Assembly (NCBI GenBank): GCA_903904275.1
Contig: CAIVBX010000180.1
Location: forward strand, 1 to 17,424
Reading direction: 5' to 3'
DNA: 17,424 nt
Origin: an uncultured Pseudomonadota bacterium
Lineage (GTDB): Bacteria; Pseudomonadota; Gammaproteobacteria; Methylococcales; Methylomonadaceae
Numbering within the stretch: the first letter of the stretch is position 1; the number at the start of each line of letters is the position of its first letter. Both the position numbers and the translations under genes were made by a program. Positions 1 through 7,072 of this stretch are shown here, piece after piece. The notes beneath the pieces are model-generated. The model saw nothing but the letters and a program-made list of their open reading frames with translations, did no database searches and had not been told where the DNA came from.

Positions 1-1125
1 AAATCGTCTAACATTCCTGCGGTCAGCGCAGTGATTTCTGGTTCATTTACAAATACAAATAGAGATCAAGACCCTAGCGGTTATCCTGCATCAGGCTATA
101 ACAAAAATAACAACTTCACTTTCGACAGTGTCGATGCGTTTTACGCAGGTAAAATTTATGGCAACGTCGGCGCATTTGCTCAAGTTGCTTATGATGGCGT
201 TTCAAAATCTGTCGCAATGGATAATACTGACATTCGTTTTGCGGACAACATGGACATCATGGATACGCCTGTCACCTACGGAATTTCTGTCAATAATACG
301 CCAACCGTTCAAGATTTATGGAATACCACAGCATGGGGTTTTCCTTACAGTGGAAGCGCATTACAGCCTGGAGCAGGTGCAGCATCGATAATTGATGGTG
401 CATTAGCAGCACAAGTTGGAGGCGCGACCGCTTACACCATGATTGATAATACGGTTTATTTGGAAGCGGGTGGTTATGCAACATTAGCAAATGGTGTTCA
501 ACGTGGCATTGGTATTCGCACTCCAGACAGATTAGAAATTGATGGGGCAGCACCTTATTGGCGTGTAGCGTTACAAAAAGATTTGAAAGGGCATTATTTT
601 GCAGTAGGTCATTACGGCATGACAGCAGATATTTTCCCAGGTCGTGACCACAGCGTTGGCGCAACTGACCGTTTTACAGATATTGCTTTTGATGCGACAT
701 ATCAATACATGGCAAATCCAAAACATATTTGGGAAGCTAAAACGACTTACATTTATGAAGATCAAAAACTGTCATATACGCACGCGGGTAGCGGAATAAA
801 CGGTAAAACGTATTTAAATACCTTTAAATTCAACACGTCTTACACCTTTGACCAAACTTATGGCATCACATTTGGCTACAACAACCTTCGTGGTTCAAAT
901 GACGCAGTTGCTTATTCTGATGGTTATATTGGCAATCGCCCAAACAGCGAATTTTATACAGCTGAATTAGTTTATGTACCATTTGGCAAAAGTGCTTCTT
1001 ACATGGCACCGTGGTTAAATTTACGAACCAGTTTGCAATATATTGGCTATTCGCAACTTAATGGTGCAAGAGAACAAAGTACCGCAAACAATACATTTAT
1101 GATCAACGGAATGTTGGCATTCTAA
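1..1125 (+). CDS. Outer-membrane beta-barrel of a cytochrome-c associated family, 5' truncated by the window
   Basis: The frame is open from base 1 and ends at TAA 1123-1125. The GTG at 31 is probably internal, because ten in-frame codons precede it with no stop. The 374 visible codons are rich in alternating aromatic and polar residues and end in a hydrophobic stretch finishing in Phe (NGMLAF), the usual last strand of an outer-membrane barrel. Recognisable blocks are FYAGKIYGNVGAFAQVAYDG, then NTDIRFAD, then VNNTPTVQDLWNT. From memory, these match a widespread proteobacterial family annotated only as 'cytochrome C', in which a short N-terminal haem-binding region with CxxCH precedes a barrel. 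That N-terminus lies outside the window and no CxxCH is visible here, so haem binding is an inference. A strong terminator follows, and the next gene also encodes a haem protein. An ordinary porin is the main alternative. The outer-membrane barrel call is firm; the cytochrome assignment is moderate. Confidence 0.7.
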   Translation, partial: KSSNIPAVSAVISGSFTNTNRDQDPSGYPASGYNKNNNFTFDSVDAFYAGKIYGNVGAFAQVAYDGVSKSVAMDNTDIRFADNMDIMDTPVTYGISVNNTPTVQDLWNTTAWGFPYSGSALQPGAGAASIIDGALAAQVGGATAYTMIDNTVYLEAGGYATLANGVQRGIGIRTPDRLEIDGAAPYWRVALQKDLKGHYFAVGHYGMTADIFPGRDHSVGATDRFTDIAFDATYQYMANPKHIWEAKTTYIYEDQKLSYTHAGSGINGKTYLNTFKFNTSYTFDQTYGITFGYNNLRGSNDAVAYSDGYIGNRPNSEFYTAELVYVPFGKSASYMAPWLNLRTSLQYIGYSQLNGAREQSTANNTFMINGMLAF

Positions 1126-1147
1126 TTTTACAATTTGTTGATTTCTC

Positions 1148-1186
1148 AAAGGCGTTCAAAGTGAATTTTGAACGCCTTTATTTTTT
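1148..1186 (+). terminator. Rho-independent terminator after the outer-membrane gene
   Basis: A perfect 13-bp stem pairs 1148-1160 with 1167-1179 around a 6-nt loop (GTGAAT). It is followed by A and a run of six T at 1181-1186. It lies 22 bases after the TAA of the barrel gene. The T-run touches the AGGAG ribosome-binding site (1187-1191) of the next gene, so any read-through transcript would carry that gene's start signals immediately after the hairpin. Confidence 0.9.
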
Positions 1187-1200
1187 AGGAGTTTATTTTT

Positions 1201-1923
1201 ATGGCTGACAGACGTTTTACCCGTTTCAAAGATATTTCAATTAGTGAACGGATTTTAAACACCGTTTTTTTGCTAACAATTGGTTTAGGTTATTTAGCCG
1301 CGTTAGCAAATATGTATTACACACATCAAGGTTTCGACGGCAAAGCAGGACTTTCAGTTGAAGACGTGGTGATTAGTTATTACGGCTCGACTAACCAAAC
1401 CCGTTTAGGAACAGCAGTAAAAGGCATCATGGCTCCAAATTTGAAAATCAAAAGTGACCAAGATGTGATTTTGCGTTGGATTCATAGTGGTGCAAGTGAA
1501 TCAGATTATGAAGCAACGATTGCACCGATTTTAAATCGTGATTGCATCATGTGTCACACGCCAGCTATCAATCCTTCATTACCAAATTTAACCACTTATG
1601 AAGGCGTTTCAGAAGTCGCCAAACCAGGTGGTGCGACGATTCCAACGTTAGTTCGTGTATCACACATTCATTTATTTGGGATTGCGTTTATTCTGTTTTT
1701 TATCGGTAAAATCTTTTTACTGTGTGACATTAACGTTTATGTAAAACGTGTGGCGATGGTTGTACCTTTTGCCGCGATGTTGCTCGATGTGTTGTCATGG
1801 TTCATCACAAAAACCATTCCTGAATTTGCTTACGTTGTTATTTTCAGTGGCGCGTTAATGGGAATTTCGATGGGAATGCAAATTTTATTGAGCATTTACC
1901 AAATGTGGTTCCACAAAGAATAG
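1201..1923 (+). CDS. Inner-membrane protein with one c-type haem motif
   Basis: This 240-residue protein starts at ATG 1201, nine bases after a clear AGGAG. It has one N-terminal membrane helix (about residues 18-38), a hydrophilic, probably periplasmic, domain (about 40-150), and three C-terminal helices (about 156-176, 183-203, 208-233). The soluble domain holds a single haem c motif, C115-I-M-C118-H119, followed by a Pro/Asn-rich stretch typical of small cytochromes. H155 and H157, at the membrane edge of the second helix, could be further metal or haem ligands. From memory, the family is widespread in proteobacteria and often carries uninformative or wrong names. No enzyme domain is recognised. 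Its place just after an outer-membrane cytochrome-type gene suggests both act in electron transfer across the envelope. The haem site is directly visible; the role is inferred. Confidence 0.75.
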   Translation: MADRRFTRFKDISISERILNTVFLLTIGLGYLAALANMYYTHQGFDGKAGLSVEDVVISYYGSTNQTRLGTAVKGIMAPNLKIKSDQDVILRWIHSGASESDYEATIAPILNRDCIMCHTPAINPSLPNLTTYEGVSEVAKPGGATIPTLVRVSHIHLFGIAFILFFIGKIFLLCDINVYVKRVAMVVPFAAMLLDVLSWFITKTIPEFAYVVIFSGALMGISMGMQILLSIYQMWFHKE

Positions 1924-1940
1924 CGGTTTGATTTATGTTG

Positions 1941-1968
1941 TCGTAGCGTGTGATAAAGCACGCTACGA
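1941..1968 (+). repeat. Perfect 10-bp inverted repeat in the intergenic space
   Basis: TCGTAGCGTG (1941-1950) and its exact complement (1959-1968) flank an 8-nt loop, 18 bases after the stop of the haem protein gene. Only A/T-mixed sequence follows (ATAAATTGAAATTT), with no uninterrupted T-run, so it is a weak candidate for an intrinsic terminator. It could equally be a REP-like dispersed palindrome, since G/C-rich hairpins of this form recur in many proteobacterial intergenic spaces. It may also protect the 3' end of the upstream transcript. Confidence 0.6.
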
Positions 1969-1980
1969 ATAAATTGAAAT

Positions 1981-2010
1981 TTACAAAAATTAAATTTCTG
2001 TCGATATAGT
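1981..2010 (+). promoter_or_regulatory. Possible sigma-70 promoter for the chemoreceptor gene
   Basis: TATAGT at 2005-2010 matches the -10 consensus at five of six positions. A poor -35 candidate, TTACAA (1981-1986), lies 18 bases upstream. Transcription would start near 2017, leaving a leader of about 30 bases that holds the GGGA ribosome-binding site (2037-2040). A flagellar sigma-28 promoter was looked for because chemoreceptor genes often use one: GCCGTTAT at 2020-2027 resembles its -10 element, but no TAAA lies at the required distance. Confidence 0.3.
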
Positions 2011-2048
2011 CAAAATAAAGCCGTTATCCATATCTTGGGAAAATCACC

Positions 2049-4277
2049 ATGTTTAAAAATCTTTCTATTCGCTCTCGACTTCTATTGATACTTAGCTCAA
2101 TGTCCGTTGTTGCTGTTTTATTAACATCAATCGGTTTATTTGGCGTTAATTACAGTAATTCAAAATTAAAAACCGTTTATATTGACCGCGCAATTCCGTT
2201 GAGAGATTTGAAAGTTATCGCTGATATGTATGCAGTAAATATCGTTGATACCTCACACAAAGTGCGTAATGGCAACATTACATGGGAAGAAGCTGTAAAA
2301 AATGTAGATGATGCTGTACAAATGATTGATAAAAAATGGAAAGGTTATTTGTCATCTACATTAGTTGAAAAAGAACTGGAATTAGTCGAAAAAATCAAAC
2401 CACAATTATCAGAATCACAACTCAAAATTGAAAAACTGAAAGGCATTTTGAATGCGAAAAATCATCTTGAAATTGAACAATTCACTATTAACGAGTTGTA
2501 TCCCGCAATTGATCCAATCAGTGCATTATTTTCATCATTGATAGAATTACAATTAGATGTCGTAAAACAAGAATATGAAAGCTCTCAAGTTAATTTCGAA
2601 ATAGTTTTAATTTCATCACTTGTACTTTTGTTTTTTGGTTTAAGTACCGCAATTTTTCTGGGTTTAGCCATCATTCGTAATTTAACAAATTCCATGAACA
2701 ATGCACAAAATGTTGCAACAGAAATTGCAAATGGGAATTTAAATTCGACGATTGTCATTGAAGGTAACGATGAAATTACGGTGTTGCTCAAAGCGATGCA
2801 AATAATGCAAAGCAATTTGAACACGCTAGCTGAAGAAGTGAAGCATCTTGTTTCAGATGCCGTAAAAGGCAAATATGACACAAAAATCAGTTTAGCTGGA
2901 AAAAGTGGTTTTTCTATCGATATTTCTCAAGAATTAAATACGCTTTCAAATTTAATTAACACGGGATTACATGATGTTATTCGTGTTTCTGACGCGCTAT
3001 CAAAAGGTGATTTGTCGCAAAAAATTACACAAGATTACAAAGGGTTATTTGGTTTAACCGCAAAAGGTGTAAATGGAACAGTCGATGCGTTGACAAAAAT
3101 TGTTAATGAAATTCAAGGCATGGTTGATGCGGGAGCAAATAAAGGTGAATTCAGCTACAAAATGTCTATCAATGACAAAGCGGGTTACACCAAAACCATT
3201 GCGGAATCATTAAACCGTTTATCAAATGTGATTGAAGATGCGTTTAATGATATTGAACGTGTTGTAAATGGATTGGAAGAAGGCGATTTAACGCAAGAAA
3301 TTACAAAAAGTTATGTTGGTGTTTTTGATAAAGTTAAAGTCGGCATGAATAACACGACTGAGAATTTAAAAAATTTAATGGCGGAAATTAAAGAAACGAC
3401 TGAAGTCATTGCATCGGCATCAACAGAAATTGCAGCAGGCAATAATGATTTATCACAACGCACAGAGCAACAAGCGGCAAGTTTGGAAGAAACCGCTACG
3501 AGTATGCAGGAATTAACCTCAACGGTTGCACATAATAGTGAAAATGCAAAACAAGCAAATGATTTAGCCGTTGGCGCGACGAACATTGCGAATAAAGGCG
3601 TTTTAGTTGTTCAAGAAGTAGTTAATACGATGGAAAATATCAATCAATCATCATTACGAATTGTGGATATTATTTCGGTGATTGATGACATTGCTTTTCA
3701 AACCAACATTTTGGCGTTGAATGCGGCGGTTGAAGCGGCTCGCGCTGGCGAGCAAGGAAAAGGATTTGCTGTAGTTGCAACAGAAGTTCGTAATTTAGCG
3801 CAACGAGCGGCTAATGCAGCAGGTGAAATTAAACGCTTAATTGGCGATTCAGTTGAACGTGTTTCGGGGGGAAGTAAGCAAGTCGAAGAAGCTGGTAAAA
3901 CCATGCAAGATATTGTTGAAGCTATCGAAGGTGTAACAGCGATTATCGGTGAAATTGCGAGTGAATCCGAACAACAAAATGCAGGAATTAGACAAGTTGG
4001 GCAAGCAATTAGCTCTATGGACGATGTCACTCAACAAAATGCGGCATTAGTCGAACAAGTTGCCGCAACGGCAGAATCGCTTGAAACACAAACACAAAAC
4101 TTAGCGAAAGAACTTGGGCATTTCAAAATAAATGCAACAGGACAAAAAAGTAATGTGAAATCGGTGAAAAATACGGTATCACCAACACTTCCATCTAAAT
4201 CTCGCGCTATTCCAGCACCGAGTTCAACGCAACCTGTTAGCACTTTTTCAATAGGCGATGACTGGGAAGAATTTTAA
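2049..4277 (+). CDS. Methyl-accepting chemotaxis protein with 4-helix sensor, several HAMP units and DWEEF tether
   Basis: This 742-residue receptor starts at ATG 2049, 8 bases after GGGA. Its order is: cytoplasmic start, membrane helix (about 11-32), a periplasmic all-helical ligand domain of the 4HB_MCP type (about 35-185), second membrane helix (about 186-209), a HAMP domain (about 210-262), then two tandem copies of a roughly 92-residue cassette (about 264-355 and 356-447) that look like further HAMP pairs. The signalling domain follows, with its hairpin tip near 545-570, including DDIAFQTNILALNAAVEAAR. A flexible Ser/Pro/Lys-rich tail ends in DWEEF, similar to the NWETF peptide of Tar/Tsr that recruits CheR and CheB. 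The ligand cannot be read from the sequence. The stop overlaps the end of the convergent gene. Family assignment is very secure; the HAMP count is an estimate from the repeat. Confidence 0.95.
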   Translation: MFKNLSIRSRLLLILSSMSVVAVLLTSIGLFGVNYSNSKLKTVYIDRAIPLRDLKVIADMYAVNIVDTSHKVRNGNITWEEAVKNVDDAVQMIDKKWKGYLSSTLVEKELELVEKIKPQLSESQLKIEKLKGILNAKNHLEIEQFTINELYPAIDPISALFSSLIELQLDVVKQEYESSQVNFEIVLISSLVLLFFGLSTAIFLGLAIIRNLTNSMNNAQNVATEIANGNLNSTIVIEGNDEITVLLKAMQIMQSNLNTLAEEVKHLVSDAVKGKYDTKISLAGKSGFSIDISQELNTLSNLINTGLHDVIRVSDALSKGDLSQKITQDYKGLFGLTAKGVNGTVDALTKIVNEIQGMVDAGANKGEFSYKMSINDKAGYTKTIAESLNRLSNVIEDAFNDIERVVNGLEEGDLTQEITKSYVGVFDKVKVGMNNTTENLKNLMAEIKETTEVIASASTEIAAGNNDLSQRTEQQAASLEETATSMQELTSTVAHNSENAKQANDLAVGATNIANKGVLVVQEVVNTMENINQSSLRIVDIISVIDDIAFQTNILALNAAVEAARAGEQGKGFAVVATEVRNLAQRAANAAGEIKRLIGDSVERVSGGSKQVEEAGKTMQDIVEAIEGVTAIIGEIASESEQQNAGIRQVGQAISSMDDVTQQNAALVEQVAATAESLETQTQNLAKELGHFKINATGQKSNVKSVKNTVSPTLPSKSRAIPAPSSTQPVSTFSIGDDWEEF

Positions 4278-5212
4278 AGCGCGTATTGTTTGCGTTTTCG
4301 CCAAAACGTGGCGCGGCTCATACCTAAACTTTGTGCTGCCGCGTTCACATTTTTTGTTTCGTTTAAAGCGCGTTCAATCGCGCTTTTTTCATCTTTGAGT
4401 GGTGCATTTCTATTTAAATTTTGGAATGACGGTGTTTCATGAAATTCAGGCGGCAATTCTGCCGATTTCAAAACCATTCCACGTCCTACAGCAAAAGCAT
4501 ATTCCACCACATTTTGCAGTTCTCGAATGTTGCCCCGCCATGAATAATCCAACAATAAACGCATTGCTTCAGGTTCAATCTCATCAATTTTTCGGCGATT
4601 TTCGGTATTGTGTTTTTCAATAAAATGCCAAATTAACAGACTAATATCTTCACGACGTTCACGCAGTGGTGGCAAATAAATTGGTACAACTCGCAAGCGA
4701 TACATCAAATCTTCTCGAAATCGTCCATTTTTTACTTCTTCACGCAATGCTCGATGTGTCGCTGCAACTAAACGCACATTAACAGGCATTGAAAGCACAC
4801 CGCCAACAGGCACAAAATTTCGTTCTTGAATCACACGCAATAATTTAGCTTGCAATTCAAGCGGCAATTCTGCAATTTCGTCTAAAAATAATGTGCCTCC
4901 ATGAGCGCGTTGAAATAAACCATGATGGTCTTTTATTGCGCCTGTAAACGCACCGCGAACGTGACCAAATAATTCACTTTCAAGCAAATTTGCAGACAAT
5001 GCCGCGCAATTTACCGCCAAAAAAGGCGCATTTTTTCGGCTACTTAAATCATGAATCGCTCGCGCTACCAGTTCCTTGCCTGCGCCACTTTCACCACGAA
5101 CCAAAACTGTTGCTTCCGTTTGAGCGGCATTTTGAATAATAGTAAAAACATCTCGCATTGTTGGCGAACGACTAATAATGCCGTGAAAATTTTGAGCTTC
5201 CGCAAGTAGCAT
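4274..5212 (-). CDS. PspF-like sigma-54 activator (AAA+ and Fis HTH, no sensory domain)
   Basis: The 312-residue protein is an enhancer-binding ATPase for sigma-54 RNA polymerase. Visible motifs are Walker A GESGAGKE (40-47), the sigma-54 contact loop GAFTGA (87-92), Walker B GGTLFLDE (105-112), the arginine-finger segment FREDLMYRL (165-173), the sensor II region WRGNIREL (225-232), and a C-terminal Fis-type helix-turn-helix (about 287-308). The ATPase begins only about 10 residues from the start, so there is no receiver, PAS or GAF domain, as in PspF. The start is supported by an AAAGGA site just upstream of the ATG, so the absence is not a mis-called start. The gene lies 46 bases after pilT on the same strand and is probably co-transcribed. 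Control would have to come from a partner protein or from expression level. The target genes are unknown; none in the window has an evident sigma-54 promoter. Confidence 0.93.
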   Translation of the reverse strand: MLLAEAQNFHGIISRSPTMRDVFTIIQNAAQTEATVLVRGESGAGKELVARAIHDLSSRKNAPFLAVNCAALSANLLESELFGHVRGAFTGAIKDHHGLFQRAHGGTLFLDEIAELPLELQAKLLRVIQERNFVPVGGVLSMPVNVRLVAATHRALREEVKNGRFREDLMYRLRVVPIYLPPLRERREDISLLIWHFIEKHNTENRRKIDEIEPEAMRLLLDYSWRGNIRELQNVVEYAFAVGRGMVLKSAELPPEFHETPSFQNLNRNAPLKDEKSAIERALNETKNVNAAAQSLGMSRATFWRKRKQYAL

Positions 5213-5258
5213 ATTTTGTCCTTTTGCCTCAATTTTGTTTCTGTGAAACGGTAGTTTT

Positions 5259-6296
5259 TTAATGGAACATTTCTTTATTAACAGCTTTTAACGCCGCTTG
5301 CTTGCGTTCAATCAATCCTTTATCAACCAATTCTTTTAAATTTTGGTCAAGTGTTTGCATTCCATCATTTCGTCCCGTTTGAATTGCCGAATACATTTGC
5401 GCGACTTTTGCTTCTCGAATTAAATTTTTAATTGCGGGTGTTCCAACCATAATTTCATGTGCGGCAACACGTCCGCCACCAATTTTTTTCAAAAGCGTTT
5501 GTGAAATAACCGCTTGTAAAGATTCTGATAACATCGAACGAATCATGTCTTTTTCAGTGGCGGGGAAAACGTCAATAATACGGTCAATTGTTTTTGCAGC
5601 GGATGTTGTGTGCAACGTACCAAAAACTAAATGCCCTGTTTCGGCAGCGGTTAACGCTAATCGAATCGTTTCTAAATCACGCAGTTCACCCACCAAAATA
5701 ATATCTGGATCTTCACGCAATGCTGAACGTAATGCTTCGTTAAATCCTAATGTGTCACGGTGAACTTCACGCTGATTGATTAAACACCGTTTGCTTTCAT
5801 GTAAAAATTCAATCGGATCTTCGACGGTTAAAATGTGAGCATAATCATTGCTGTTTATGTGATTCACCATTGCAGCTAATGTCGTTGATTTACCCGAACC
5901 TGTTGGACCTGTAACTAAAATTAACCCGCGTGGCTTTTTACATAATTCTTGGAAAAAAAGCGGAGCTTTAAGTTCTTCTAAACTTAAAACAGTGGATGGA
6001 ATTGTCCGAAAAACAGCAGCCGCGCCACGCGATTGATTAAACGCATTAACCCGAAAACGCGCCACATTTGGCAAAGCAAATGAAAAATCGGTTTCTAAAA
6101 ATTCTTCATAATCACGGCGTTGTTTATCGCTCATGATGTCATAAATCAAACTATGAACTTCTTTATGATTTAAAGGCGGCACGTTAATTCGTCGCATATC
6201 GCCATCAACACGAATCATTGGTGGCAAACCTGCGGATAAATGTAAATCTGAAGCGTTGTTTTTATAAGAAAAAGTAAGTAATTCTGCAATATCCAT
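5259..6296 (-). CDS. pilT: Type IV pilus retraction ATPase PilT
   Basis: PilT is a hexameric ATPase at the inner face of the membrane that disassembles type IV pili, giving twitching motility, DNA uptake and surface sensing. This 345-residue copy is full length. It shows the N-terminal PAS-like half with SDLHLSAG (16-23), Walker A GPTGSGKS (130-137), the Asp box around TVEDPIEF (157-164), Walker B DPDIILVGELRD (196-207), the His box HLVFGTLHT (222-230), and AIKNLIRE (288-295), equivalent to the retraction-specific AIRNLIRE motif. That motif favours PilT over PilU and PilB. The divergent yggS neighbour is the arrangement usual in gammaproteobacteria. No clear Shine-Dalgarno precedes the ATG. 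pilU does not follow; a sigma-54 activator gene does. Confidence 0.97.
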   Translation of the reverse strand: MDIAELLTFSYKNNASDLHLSAGLPPMIRVDGDMRRINVPPLNHKEVHSLIYDIMSDKQRRDYEEFLETDFSFALPNVARFRVNAFNQSRGAAAVFRTIPSTVLSLEELKAPLFFQELCKKPRGLILVTGPTGSGKSTTLAAMVNHINSNDYAHILTVEDPIEFLHESKRCLINQREVHRDTLGFNEALRSALREDPDIILVGELRDLETIRLALTAAETGHLVFGTLHTTSAAKTIDRIIDVFPATEKDMIRSMLSESLQAVISQTLLKKIGGGRVAAHEIMVGTPAIKNLIREAKVAQMYSAIQTGRNDGMQTLDQNLKELVDKGLIERKQAALKAVNKEMFH

Positions 6297-6367
6297 AAAT
6301 TTTTTAAAAATGAAAGTGGTTGAAATAGGTAAAATTAAAAATTCATTTTCCTTTTACTGTTTCTATT
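6297..6367. promoter_or_regulatory. Divergent promoter region between pilT and yggS
   Basis: This 71-base, very A/T-rich spacer separates two genes that point away from each other, so it must hold or overlap the promoters of both. TAAAAT at 6330-6335 is a possible -10 element for yggS, but no convincing -35 lies 16-18 bases upstream. Neither gene has an obvious Shine-Dalgarno sequence here. Confidence 0.35.
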
Positions 6368-7045
6368 ATGCCTACAATCGCTAACAATCTTAAAAAAATT
6401 CATGCACAAATTCATCATGCTAAAAAAATTTATCATCGAGCTGAAAATGCGGTGCAGTTAATCGCGGTGAGTAAAACAAAACCAACAACCGCCATTGTCA
6501 GTGCTTATCACGCAGGACAACGCCATTTTGGGGAAAACTATGTGCAAGAAGCCTTAAATAAACAAGTTGAATTAAGCGCATTTGATATAACGTGGCATTT
6601 CATCGGAGCAATTCAATCAAATAAAACGAAAGTGTTAGCTGCTCATTTTGATTGGGTGCATTGTGTCGAAAACTTCAAAATTGCAGAACGCTTAAATGCA
6701 CAACGTCCTGATTTTTTAGCAGCGTTAAACGTTTGCATACAAGTTAACATCAGCGATGAAACGAGTAAATCTGGTGTGAAATTAGAAGAATTAGCAAATT
6801 TAATCACGCAAATTTCAACATTGCCTAATTTGAAATTACGCGGCGTGATGGCAATTCCTGCACCGCAAACCGATTTTGTTGCACAACGCGAACCATATCA
6901 AAAATTAGTTGAATATGTGAAAAACTTGAAAAATGGACAATTAGACACTTTTTCATTTGGCATGTCAGATGATTTGGAAGCCGCTATTGCAGAAGGTTCA
7001 ACGTTAGTTAGAATTGGAACAGCGTTATTTGGACAACGTATTTGA
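6368..7045 (+). CDS. yggS: YggS/PROSC family pyridoxal-phosphate homeostasis protein
   Basis: This 225-residue single-domain protein has an alanine-racemase-like barrel fold that holds pyridoxal 5'-phosphate but has no known catalytic activity. It buffers free PLP in the cytoplasm. The PLP lysine is K36 in LIAVSKTKP. Other family blocks are HFGENYVQEA, WHFIGAIQSNK (commonly GxLQSNK or GxIQSNK) and the phosphate-binding end FGMSDDLEAAI...GSTLVRIGTALFG. Length is normal. No Shine-Dalgarno is seen before the ATG, but the N-terminus aligns with the family, so the start is likely right. It heads the forward block with glycerate kinase, proC and yggT; yggS-proC-yggT linkage is common in proteobacteria. 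Confidence 0.95.
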   Translation: MPTIANNLKKIHAQIHHAKKIYHRAENAVQLIAVSKTKPTTAIVSAYHAGQRHFGENYVQEALNKQVELSAFDITWHFIGAIQSNKTKVLAAHFDWVHCVENFKIAERLNAQRPDFLAALNVCIQVNISDETSKSGVKLEELANLITQISTLPNLKLRGVMAIPAPQTDFVAQREPYQKLVEYVKNLKNGQLDTFSFGMSDDLEAAIAEGSTLVRIGTALFGQRI

Positions 7046-7072
7046 TGCTATTTTCGTCATAAAAAATCGACT

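Noticed and set aside
2001..2027. Flagellar sigma-28 promoter ahead of the chemoreceptor gene
   Set aside because: GCCGTTAT at 2020-2027 resembles the -10 element, but the -35 position at the proper spacing reads TCGATATA, with no TAAA.
3311..4243. Several antisense open frames of 62-110 codons under the chemoreceptor signalling domain
   Set aside because: They are mirror images of a highly conserved coding region, are rich in Ser, Ala and Cys, have no ribosome-binding sites and resemble no known protein.
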